Shown here in pieces: positions 8,875 to 15,681 of a stretch of DNA of 64,000 bases. A program made the position numbers and the translations under genes. The stretch covers positions 1-64,000 of the forward strand of contig CAVTYH010000004.1 in NCBI GenBank assembly GCA_963738835.1, written 5' to 3'. The notes below the pieces were generated by a model, which worked only from the letters and a program-made list of their open reading frames with translations, was not told the DNA's origin and ran no database searches. How positions within the stretch are numbered: position 1 is the stretch's first letter; the number at the start of each line of letters is the position of its first letter. Source of the DNA: CAVTYH01 sp963738835. Its GTDB lineage: Bacteria > Planctomycetota > Planctomycetia > Pirellulales > JADZDJ01.

Positions 8875-9306
8875 TTGAAACAAGGTTCAGTGAAGTGGCC
8901 TTTGGAATCTGACGGCGTTCGATCGCCGAATCCGTTGTTAGTTGCCCGGTCCTACACCGGTCTCCTTCGCAGTTGCAATAACGACCAGCCGCAGTTTGGA
9001 CCCACAGCCATGCCAGAGCCCGACGAGACAATTCATCCGACCGCCTGCGACGTTTTGTATGCAATGGCTCGTGAAGTCATTCTGGAAAATGCCGGTGGGT
9101 GCCTAGGGCAGTCAAGTTATCCGGAATTGTGGAGAATCACATGTGAGTTCCACGAGGGCGTCTTGACGCTGCGCGGCGTCGTGGGAAGTTACTCTCTCAA
9201 GCAAATGGCCCTCCAAGCCGTCGCCGACGTCGTGGGCGTTCATGAGGTCGCAAATCGGCTGGACGTACTGTATCCGTCGGACAAATCAAACGATCGGGAC
9301 AATTGA
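8875..9306 (+). CDS. BON-domain protein
   Basis: The C-terminal half reads like a BON domain (phospholipid-binding or ligand-binding): FHEGVLTLRGVVGSYSLKQM, then A-V-A-D-V-V-G-V-H-E-V-A-N-R-L-D-V. There is no signal peptide, so a cytoplasmic role is likely. I chose the TTG at 8875 because GAGGAG lies eight bases upstream. Other in-frame starts are a TTG at 8854 and an ATG at 9010, the latter giving a compact 98-residue protein covering just the domain. It follows the double-receiver gene with almost no gap and probably shares its transcript. Confidence 0.75.
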   Translation: MKQGSVKWPLESDGVRSPNPLLVARSYTGLLRSCNNDQPQFGPTAMPEPDETIHPTACDVLYAMAREVILENAGGCLGQSSYPELWRITCEFHEGVLTLRGVVGSYSLKQMALQAVADVVGVHEVANRLDVLYPSDKSNDRDN

Positions 9307-9389
9307 ATCTTCACCACACGTTTCGAGCCAGGAGGAGTTCTTGGGGACCAAGCTCCCACTTCCGATCCGGATTCGCCGTCGCATGACTC

Positions 9390-9527
9390 CTACCCAATAG
9401 CCCGGTCGTACAAATCCTCCAAGCTCCAAATCGCTCCCGTCACATCCACAGCCATCGCTGGCTCCAGACGCCCGGAACCCGATTTCGAGACGGGAACAGC
9501 GGTCATCCGCGGGCTTGGGCCGATGTC
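9390..9527 (-). pseudogene. possible transposase C-terminal remnant
   Basis: The minus strand reads RLEPAMAVDVTGAIWSLEDL followed by YDRAIG and a stop. The pattern P-A-M-A-x-x-V/I-T-x-x-I/V-W-S-L-E-D/E-L is the usual C-terminal end of several insertion-sequence transposases. An upstream stop cuts it to about 45 residues and no terminal inverted repeats were found. This is weak evidence of past insertion between the BON gene and RNA copy D. Confidence 0.3.
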
Positions 9528-9691
9528 TTACGACGTTCGCTACAATGAGCTTGTCACGACACTGAGATTCCGGCTACATCCGCCAAGCATGCCGTCAACG
9601 AGCATCGCGAGGTGCTGACAGAGTGTCGGCTCGCTGTAGTATCTGCGTGGTGCCAAACAACTATTACTCCGCGCCGGCACCGCCTTGCGGC

Positions 9692-9720
9692 TTGAGTTGT
9701 TGTCTGTCAGGGAGTATAAT
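9692..9720 (+). promoter_or_regulatory. sigma70-type promoter of RNA copy D
   Basis: TTGAGT (9692-9697) and TATAAT (9715-9720) are spaced by 17 bases. Sequence and layout match the promoter of copy B, including the ggcttgagttgt context, so the promoter belongs to the duplicated unit. Confidence 0.65.
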
Positions 9721-9733
9721 CACAGTGAAGTTG

Positions 9734-9836
9734 TCGGATGACTAGATGAAGAGTAGCCCGCCACGGCGGGAGGCTCGTTACAAAGTAAACCGACGTGGTC
9801 GATCACCGCAGGGTGCTCAGCCACGTCGGTTTTTTT
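9734..9836 (+). ncRNA. structured leader/sRNA element, copy D
   Basis: This 103-nt copy has tcggatgactag, then GAGT-AG-CCCGC-loop-GCGGG-AG-GCTC (a U-G pair where others have C-G), CTCGTTACAAAGTAAACC, and a ten-base-pair hairpin ACCGACGTGG/CCACGTCGGT with a smaller inner stem, ending in seven T. The next start codon, of a 29-residue membrane peptide, is 79 bases downstream. Confidence 0.7.
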
Positions 9837-9915
9837 ATGACTTTTGGCGGCGGTAGGTCGCCGCGATGACCGTAGACGTGTGTGTTGGTCCACTGTTCAA
9901 AGGGAGCTAAGAACC

Positions 9916-10005
9916 ATGAGTATCGAGCTGATTATCTTGATCGTTGTATTGGTCCTGCTATTCGGTGGAGGCGGCGGCTATTATTGGAGTCGCGGGCGCC
10001 GGTGA
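9916..10005 (+). CDS. 29-residue glycine-rich membrane peptide
   Basis: The peptide starts MSIELIILIVVLVLLFGGGG and ends GYYWSRGRR. A single hydrophobic helix is followed by five glycines, two tyrosines, a tryptophan and a basic tail, so a membrane peptide with its C-terminus inside is expected. Upstream is AGGGAG about nine bases before the ATG. A near-identical gene lies at 13948. Similar tiny peptides occur beside CsbD and DUF1328 genes in other bacteria; a toxin-like role is conceivable but not shown. It lies just downstream of RNA copy D. Confidence 0.6.
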   Translation: MSIELIILIVVLVLLFGGGGGYYWSRGRR

Positions 10006-10235
10006 AGTATACGAGGCTTGCGCCCGTGATCACCGTCAAGAAGCGGACGGGTGGCAAAGCGGCACATCAGCACTCGCAGATGGCACGGCCGAGCGAGATC
10101 GTTAAATCAACTTGGATTTCGATGATGCCCGGGGCATTACTTTGGCGGTGCGATGAGGACGTATTCGTGAGGCCCAAATCAACTACTCGCTCCGGCCTGC
10201 AGGCTACGGGCGGCTGACAGAGAACGGCGTACCCT

Positions 10236-10769
10236 ATGGCGACTAAAGCAGGCGTGTGGATTGACCATAAGCGGGCCATCGTCGTCCTGGTCACCGACGT
10301 GGGCAAGAAAATCAAAAACATTGCATTTGATATCGGACAACTCATTCGGTCCGCTGGCGGCTCAAGATCGAAGCATTCGTATGCATCGCATGACTTTGTT
10401 GCGGAAGACAGGCTCGAGCGCAAGGTCGAGAACGACCGCAAAGAATACTACGACGACGTCATTGCTTTCATTCGCGGAGCCGAAGCAATTCTGATCCTTG
10501 GTCCTGGCGAAGCGAAGGGCGAGTTCCTCAAACGCCTCAAGAGCAAAAGACTCCGTGGCGTGATTGTAGAACTGCAAACGGCCGACAAGATGACGGATCG
10601 GCAGATTGCCGCTAAGGTAGGGCTACATTTTGCCGCACCCGTCGCCAACAAGTCTGTTAGTTCGAAGAAGACTTCAAAGAAGCGAGCACAGGCCACGTCT
10701 GGAAAACGCACGAACTGGTCGGAAAAGAAGTTCCGACCACCGAGCTCCGTTTTGACCGAAAGAAAATAA
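10236..10769 (+). CDS. eRF1-like (translational machinery-type) hypothetical protein
   Basis: The 177-residue protein opens MATKAGVWIDHKRAIVVLVT and contains ILILGPGEAKGEFLKRL and VELQTADKMTDRQIAAKV. This layout, a beta-strand with W-I-D-H-x-x-A followed by G-P-G-E-A-K-x-E-F, is that of short bacterial proteins related to the third domain of archaeal/eukaryotic release factor 1, often found with stress genes. The C-terminal 45 residues are Lys/Ser/Thr-rich and probably disordered. The function is not established. The gene is intact; the 3' end of a group II intron on the opposite strand lies only about 11 bases after its stop codon. Confidence 0.6.
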   Translation: MATKAGVWIDHKRAIVVLVTDVGKKIKNIAFDIGQLIRSAGGSRSKHSYASHDFVAEDRLERKVENDRKEYYDDVIAFIRGAEAILILGPGEAKGEFLKRLKSKRLRGVIVELQTADKMTDRQIAAKVGLHFAAPVANKSVSSKKTSKKRAQATSGKRTNWSEKKFRPPSSVLTERK

Positions 10770-10779
10770 ATCGGTTGCG

Positions 10780-12993
10780 GTAGGGACCGGCCTTACTGCC
10801 GGCCCCCCGCACAGATCCGTACGTGCAGCATTACCGCATACGGCTCTTACTTCGGGTGTTTGGCGTAGAAACGTTCGTTCGGATACGGATGCAGGATCTT
10901 GGGTGCGGGAATCCAGCGGGCAGCGATGACTCGAAGCGCATCCAATTCATGCGATGTACGTTGGCTTCGGCGACTCAAGGCCGCCAGCCAAATGCGTGCC
11001 GCCTCGCGTCGAAAGGCGCCAGCGCTCGCAGGTTGCCGGGGACGGCATGGAAGAGGTAAGTACCCTTGAACCACGCCTCGCAGCCACTGGCCTTGCCGTG
11101 GGATCGGCTCGTGGCGCCGACGCAGCAGTGCCTGCTTCACCGCCTGCAACTTAGCCCGCAGCCGCTTCTTCACCGTCTTCCGCCTCACGATGGAAACCGT
11201 CGCGTCTTGAACTTCCTCCCACAGCAGTGGGTGAAGCCCAGAAAGTCAAACGTCTCCGGCTTGCGTCCCTCACGCCGTTGCCGATTCTCGGCGGCGAACC
11301 GCCCAAACTCGATCAACCGCGTCTTGTCGGGGTGCAGAGCCAGACCGAACTTCTGGAAGCGCTCCCGCAACTCGGTGCAGGAACCGTTCGGCCTCGTGGC
11401 GGTGCTGGAATCCCAGCACGAAGTCGTCCGCGTACCGCACGACGATCAGATCGCCGGTCGCGTGCCGACTGCCGCCACTGTTGGACCCACAGGTCGAAGA
11501 CATAATGCAGGAACACATTCGCCAGTAGCGGTGAAGCCACCGCACCTTGCGGCGTTCCCACGTCGGTCTGCGACCATTGGCCGTCTTCGGAGACGCCCGC
11601 CTTCAGCCACTTGCGGATCAGGCGGAGAATCCGACGATCGGCGATCCGGTGCTCGAGGAATTTGCAGCAGCCATCCATGGTCGATGGTATCAAAGAACCC
11701 TTGGATGTCCGCGTCGAGCACCCAGTTCACCTTCTTCCCCATTAGACCCACCCAAAGCGCGTCCAGCGCATCGTGCTGGCCTCGCCGGGGACGGAACCCA
11801 TAGGAGAAGCCCAAGAAGTCTTCCTCGTAGATCAGGTTGAGCACGGTCACCACAGCCTGTTGGACGATCTTGTCCTCCAAGCGCCGCGATACCCAAGGGG
11901 CGCTGGCGACCGTCGGCTTTGGGTATGAAGACCCGCCGCGACGGCTGCGCCCGGTACGTGCCTGCATGGACCCGCCGGTGCAGATCCAGGATCCGATCTT
12001 CGAGGTGCTCCTCATATTGCCTGCCACGTCATGCCATCGACGCCGGGTGCTGCCTGTCGCTTGAGCGTCAAGAAGCTATCCCGAAGCAGATCGACGGTGA
12101 CATGGTGCAATAGGGCAGTAAACCGTGCACGTCGATCCCGACGTGCTGCTTCACGCACACGAAGTCGAGCGATCGACGCGTCGAGTCCGGCTCTGGGTCC
12201 GGGACGCGGCCGTCGATTCCGTGTTTCCCTCAGTCGGTCGCCTTCCCTCCACCGCCTCCGTAGCCGGCGGCAGGCCGGCTTTGTTCGGCGGCTTCTCGGG
12301 TACTACGCAATCGTCCGACTTCCTGCCGGCGTGCATGTCGGGCGTGACGGCCAGAGGCCTTCCCCGACCGGCCCGCCGAACCATCTCCGGCGGGCGCCTG
12401 CGGGATCTCCCGGTTCCCGTGCAAGGAGTTTCCACGCATGCTCAGGGTCTCCGACTGCGCGGGACCCGGGCCAGAGCTCGCCTGTAGCGCTCTGCTCCGG
12501 TGTGGCCTTCCGCTTCGCTTAACAGCGTCGGCGTCCCGGACTCTGTGATTTCGCAGCTCAATGGCTGGCCTGCGTGTACCCCTGTCAACGCTTCGCCCGC
12601 GGCGTTACCGAAACCGACGCATGACTCGGGGTCAGGATGGCTGGCTAGGTCCTTCCTGTAAGACTCTTTCATTCACTACTCCTTGCCGGTTTTGACCGGC
12701 GCACTGAGCGCGCCACGAACCACACGGCAGAGAGGTTCCCTGTGAGCAGCCGAATTGGAGAAGTTTGGCACCGTTTCTAAAACGGTCGTTGGTTAGCTTG
12801 TCTCAGCCGCAAGTGAACGAGACGGCTTAATGAGACAATCACCGGCAGGCGATATTCCTTCCACCCCGTCGGACCGCCAGTCATCGAAGCAGACATCAAA
12901 TGGCTGTCTGCGGTAGTTGGGGACTGGCACGATGCGAAACCATGTCACGTTCTAATCTTTCGCTAAATCATGGGATTAGGCCTTTACGGGCAC
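10780..12993 (-). mobile_element. group II intron (bacterial, maturase-encoding)
   Basis: On the minus strand the element starts at 12993 with GTGCCCGTAAAGGCCTAATC, a group II-like 5' end. It encodes a reverse transcriptase and ends with a domain V-like hairpin, GAGCCGTATGCGGTAATGCT pairing with GCACGTACGGATC (about 10805-10845), then a GC-rich domain VI-like hairpin ending CCCTAC at 10780. The length, 2.2 kb, is normal for a bacterial group II intron. The stretch 12440-12990, including an open frame of about 75 codons, is the structured domain I region. The ends are inferred from motif similarity. The intron sits between the eRF1-like gene and the gene at 13235. Confidence 0.75.
10847..12439 (-). 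pseudogene. ltrA: group II intron reverse transcriptase/maturase, multiply frameshifted
   Basis: Joining frames gives a full-length RT. The finger region has LEDKIVQQAVVTVLNLIYEE and GFRPRRGQHDALDALW, followed by WVLDADIQGFFDTIDH, then GTPQGAVASPLLANVFLHYV, the catalytic RYADDFVLGF (about 11408-11437), LGFTHCCGR, and a basic maturase part to 10847. Catalytic aspartates are intact, but at least five single-base shifts prevent translation of one chain. As in other frameshifted genes here, the flanking residues are well preserved, so the reading could be damaged by sequence errors. If real, the intron cannot supply its own maturase. Confidence 0.75.
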
Positions 12994-13234
12994 AGTCCGG
13001 AAGTGCATCGTGAAGTCACAACATTCTCCCGCCGCGTGTCATTGCCTACTCCACTTGCCCGGAGGGGAGCCTATTGAACGCGGCGGGCGATCTTGTCCCG
13101 ATTTAAGGGGCGAACGATGTCTGCGGTGCAAAGCCAGGCGAGAGCAGCAAGATCTGTATCACGCGATCCCCTCGTCAGGCAATTTTCAGAAGTTGTCGTT
13201 GGGCCCTGTGTAGAAATACCAGAGAGGAGTTCAG

Positions 13235-13477
13235 GTGACCGTAAACGCGGACGCACGTATTACAATCGATGAAGCGAACCGATTCGCTCAGGAAATGACC
13301 GGAGGCGAAATGTCAGTAGTCCGTGAAAGCGAGTGCATTCAGCTGTGCCGCAAGAGCTACTTCATTGTCAAAGAATTGCATCAAGTGCTGGATATGACCG
13401 GAGCTGGAATTCGGCGGGCGCTGATCGGATGGGAGGAATGGCCGCCGAATCAACTCTGGAAGCATCTCTCTTCGTAG
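13235..13477 (+). CDS. hypothetical protein
   Basis: The 80-residue frame starts at GTG with AGAGGAG five bases upstream. The protein includes EANRFAQEMTGGEMSVVRES and C-x3-C-R-K-S-Y-F-I-V-K-E-L-H, ending with tryptophans (GWEEWPPNQLWKH). There is no signal peptide or membrane helix. I recognise no family. It lies just outside the intron 5' end and ahead of RNA copy E. Confidence 0.5.
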   Translation: MTVNADARITIDEANRFAQEMTGGEMSVVRESECIQLCRKSYFIVKELHQVLDMTGAGIRRALIGWEEWPPNQLWKHLSS

Positions 13478-13764
13478 GTGCACCACTACCAACAATGGCT
13501 GCGATGTAGCGGGTGGCGCTGTGGACTCTGAATGATTTGTGCGACCAGGCGGGGCTGTCGGGCACAAATCGCCGTCATGGGGCCGGTGGGAACGTTGACT
13601 CGACAGAAAATAAATCAATTGCCGATCAGCCACCGCCGATGCAGTGGTGGTTGCCTGTCAGGGGTCGTATCTCATTTCGCCTATTGAAGACGATCATACG
13701 ATGCCATCGTAAGACAACAAGTCGCTGGCATTTTGCGTGCCTAGCACCTATGCTTAAGTTGAAG

Positions 13765-13867
13765 TCGGATGACTAGATGAAGAGCAGCCCGCCACGGCGG
13801 GAGGCTCGTTAAAGCGTAAACCGACGTGGTCGATCACCTCAGGGTGTTCAGCCACGTCGGTTTTTTT
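13765..13867 (+). ncRNA. structured leader/sRNA element, copy E
   Basis: This 103-nt copy has tcggatgactag, then GAGC-AG-CCCGC-CACG-GCGGG-AG-GCTC, CTCGTTAAAGCGTAAACC, the hairpin ACCGACGTGG/CCACGTCGGT with inner GATCACC/GGTGTTC, and seven T. A -10-like TATGCT lies about 15 bases upstream. The next start codon, of the second copy of the 29-residue peptide, is 80 bases after the T-run, and csbD, an MpsC-like gene and a VIT-family gene follow. Confidence 0.7.
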
Positions 13868-13947
13868 ATGACTTTCGGCGACGTCGGGTCGCAGCGATCA
13901 CCGGGGACGTTTGTGTTTGAACCTCTAATGAAAGGGAAATGAAGCTC

Positions 13948-14037
13948 ATGAGTACCGAGCTAATCATTTTGATCGTTGTGTTGGTCCTGCTGTTCGGAGG
14001 TGGTGGCGGCTATTATTGGCGCCGCGGGCGTAATTGA
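13948..14037 (+). CDS. 29-residue glycine-rich membrane peptide (second copy)
   Basis: The peptide starts MSTELIILIVVLVLLFGGGG and ends GYYWRRGRN. It differs from the copy at 9916 at three positions (I3 to T, S25 to R, and the last residue), while the hydrophobic helix, glycine run and Tyr-Tyr-Trp are kept. GGGAAATGAAG lies upstream of the ATG. Conservation of the amino acids with synonymous changes in between (ctgattatcttg against ctaatcattttg) supports a real, selected peptide. Confidence 0.65.
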   Translation: MSTELIILIVVLVLLFGGGGGYYWRRGRN

Positions 14038-14292
14038 AGTAACACGACGCCTGCGCTTTTGAGCACTGCCAAGAAGCGGGCGGCGTTCCCAAGCGGCACA
14101 TCAGCACTCGCAGATGGCCGGCCCGTGCGAAATCGTTAAATCAACTTGGATGTCGTCCACGGGCCTTTGGAGACGTTGCCTGCACAGGCAAAGGGTGTCA
14201 ATCATGGCGCGAGGGTTCTGTGTGGTGATATCGACCCACGTCGGGTCGCGCGAGTTACGAGAAAAACATCTCTAGGAAAAGGAGTCGCCATC

Positions 14293-14469
14293 ATGAGTGG
14301 CAAGACAGACGTGGTAAAGGGCCGAATCAAGGAAGCCGCCGGCGCGCTGACCGGAAACGACAAGCTTCGCCAGGAAGGAAAGGCCGATCAGGCACTCGGG
14401 AAGGCCAAGCAGGCCGTGCAGAAGACCGCCGACAGGGTCAGGAAAACCGTGAAAGAATTGATCGGGTAA
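14293..14469 (+). CDS. CsbD family stress protein
   Basis: The 58-residue hydrophilic helical protein contains DVVKGRIKEAAGALTGNDKL and EGKADQALGKAKQAVQK, the CsbD signature. CsbD proteins are small, abundant general-stress proteins of unknown biochemical role. The ATG at 14293 has AAGGAG eight bases upstream; the frame stays open further upstream, but no upstream start has an RBS. An MpsC-like gene follows 60 bases later. Confidence 0.92.
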   Translation: MSGKTDVVKGRIKEAAGALTGNDKLRQEGKADQALGKAKQAVQKTADRVRKTVKELIG

Positions 14470-14529
14470 TTGAGGAGTCATGCGATGCAAGCGACTTGGC
14501 GACCAGTTCGCTACCGGTCAGAGGCTGCC

Positions 14530-14920
14530 ATGATAACCCAAAGCGAGATCGAAGCAGCCATCTGCCAAGGAATCACGCGATTTGAGCAGCAATACATGGG
14601 TCGGGGACCCAAGTCGATCCATGCATACCTGATCGGTGATCTCCTGGTCGTCCGCTTAAAGGGTGTTTTGATTGCTGCCGAGCAGCACCTTGTCAAATCG
14701 CTATCGGCCGAGAAGGGACGAGATTTGCTGAAGCAGGTGCGGACGCACTTGGTCGAAATCCGCGCGACTGCTCATAGAGGAGATGGTTGAGGATGTGACC
14801 GGCGTCAAGGTATTGAGCCTGCACCATGACATCAGTGCCGTAAGTGGCGAAGAATTGGTTGTCTTGACCCTCGCAAGTGAGCCTGTTTTCCGCAGTAGTG
14901 GACACTCTCTATTTGAATGA
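14530..14920 (+). CDS. DUF2294/MpsC-like protein, one frameshift
   Basis: The protein begins MITQSEIEAAICQGITRFEQ and continues QYMGRGPKSIHAYLIGDLLV, EKGRDLLKQVRTHLVE. After one frame change near 14755 it reads EEMVEDVTGVKVLSLHHDIS, AVSGEELVVLTLASEPVFR and stops. This is a DUF2294 (PF10057) protein of about 130 residues, very similar to the intact one at 5139. It sits between csbD and a VIT-family gene, overlapping the upstream part of the latter's frame. The shift lies in an otherwise normal family sequence, so an indel error is likely. Confidence 0.75.
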
Positions 14921-14951
14921 TCGACGTCCAGCACCTCCGGGACAAGATGCC

Positions 14952-15647
14952 ATGCCGCAAACACCGCATGTCGAGAAGCACTTCACCGCCTCGGAAACGG
15001 TCCGAGACATTGTAATCGGGATGTCAGACGGACTGACCGTCCCGTTCGCTCTGGCGGCCGGACTATCAGGGGCTGTTGAGTCGAGCAGCATTATTGTCAC
15101 GGCGGGATTGGCAGAGGTTGCGGCCGGTGCGATTGCGATGGGGTTGGGAGGTTACTTGGCGGCACGAACCGACGCCGAACACTTCGCCTCCGAACGAGCG
15201 AGGGAGGAGCGCGAAACCCAAGAGATGCCGGAGCAAGAGGCTGCCGAAGTCGCCGACGTCTTGCGATCCTACGGCCTCGAAGACAGCAACGTCACGTCAG
15301 TGGTGAACTCCATTCGTGCCGACAAGAAGCGGTGGGTGGATTTCATGATGCGATTTGAGCTTGGCCTCGAGGAGCCGGACCCAAAACGTGCCAGCCGAAG
15401 TGCCTTCACCATTGCGCTCTCCTATGTCGCCGGTGGTTTGGTGCCGTTGGCTCCCTATTTCTTATTTCGCTCGGTACATCATGCTCTTATCGGGTCGGTA
15501 ATCGTGACGCTGCTGGCATTGCTGGTGTTCGGCTATGTTAAGGGCCAATTCACGACGGCTCGACCATTCCGTAGTGCGTGGCAAACGGTCGTCGTCGGCG
15601 GGTTGGCTGCAGCCGCTGCGTTCGCCATTGCGAAGGCGATTTCGTAA
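14952..15647 (+). CDS. VIT1/CCC1 family transporter
   Basis: The 231 residues include VRDIVIGMSDGLTVPFALAA, A-G-L-x-E-V-A-A-G-A-I-A-M-G-L-G-G-Y-L-A, a charged E/R-rich loop (about 75-110) and three further membrane helices. This is the vacuolar iron/manganese transporter fold (VIT1/CCC1), likely exporting Fe2+ or Mn2+ from the cytoplasm. The acidic loop between helices matches the metal-binding domain of the family. I chose the ATG at 14952 because related proteins begin MPxTPHVEKHFTASE; an in-frame GTG at 14877 would add 25 atypical residues. It fits the ferritin-like gene and stress context. Confidence 0.85.
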   Translation: MPQTPHVEKHFTASETVRDIVIGMSDGLTVPFALAAGLSGAVESSSIIVTAGLAEVAAGAIAMGLGGYLAARTDAEHFASERAREERETQEMPEQEAAEVADVLRSYGLEDSNVTSVVNSIRADKKRWVDFMMRFELGLEEPDPKRASRSAFTIALSYVAGGLVPLAPYFLFRSVHHALIGSVIVTLLALLVFGYVKGQFTTARPFRSAWQTVVVGGLAAAAAFAIAKAIS

Positions 15648-15681
15648 CCGCACAAACCATTGACGATCGGCCCCGCGGACG

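Larger units (their letters stand above)
9307..9733. other. intergenic stretch with a transposase remnant and the copy D promoter
   Basis: Apart from a probable transposase tail (9390-9527) and the promoter at 9692-9720, nothing is supported here. Confidence 0.4.
9734..10117 (+). repeat. duplicated block, RNA plus peptide gene (copy 1)
   Basis: The sequence from RNA copy D through the peptide gene and about 110 bases past its stop is closely repeated at 13765-14151. Matching parts outside the RNA and peptide include gcggcacatcagcactcgca and cgttaaatcaacttggat. The two copies lie in the same orientation about 4 kb apart, with a group II intron and two unrelated genes between them. Confidence 0.75.
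13765..14151 (+). repeat. duplicated block, RNA plus peptide gene (copy 2)
   Basis: This is the second copy of the block at 9734-10117. The similarity ends abruptly near 14151, after cgttaaatcaacttggat. Differences between the copies fall mostly in loops, in the spacer, and in a few codons of the peptide. Confidence 0.75.

Noticed and set aside
12442..12672. 75-codon minus-strand ORF beginning MKESYRKDLASHPDPESC
   Set aside because: It lies in the structured domain I region of the group II intron; such ORFs are common false calls and have no family beyond introns.
4645..13867. Five-copy RNA as a hammerhead or other small ribozyme
   Set aside because: The core lacks CUGAUGA...GAAA and has no flanking pairing of the right order; the terminator hairpin fits a transcription role better.
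14146..14292. 49-codon N-terminal extension of csbD
   Set aside because: No upstream start has an RBS, the added residues are not CsbD-like, and AAGGAG lies before the ATG at 14293.
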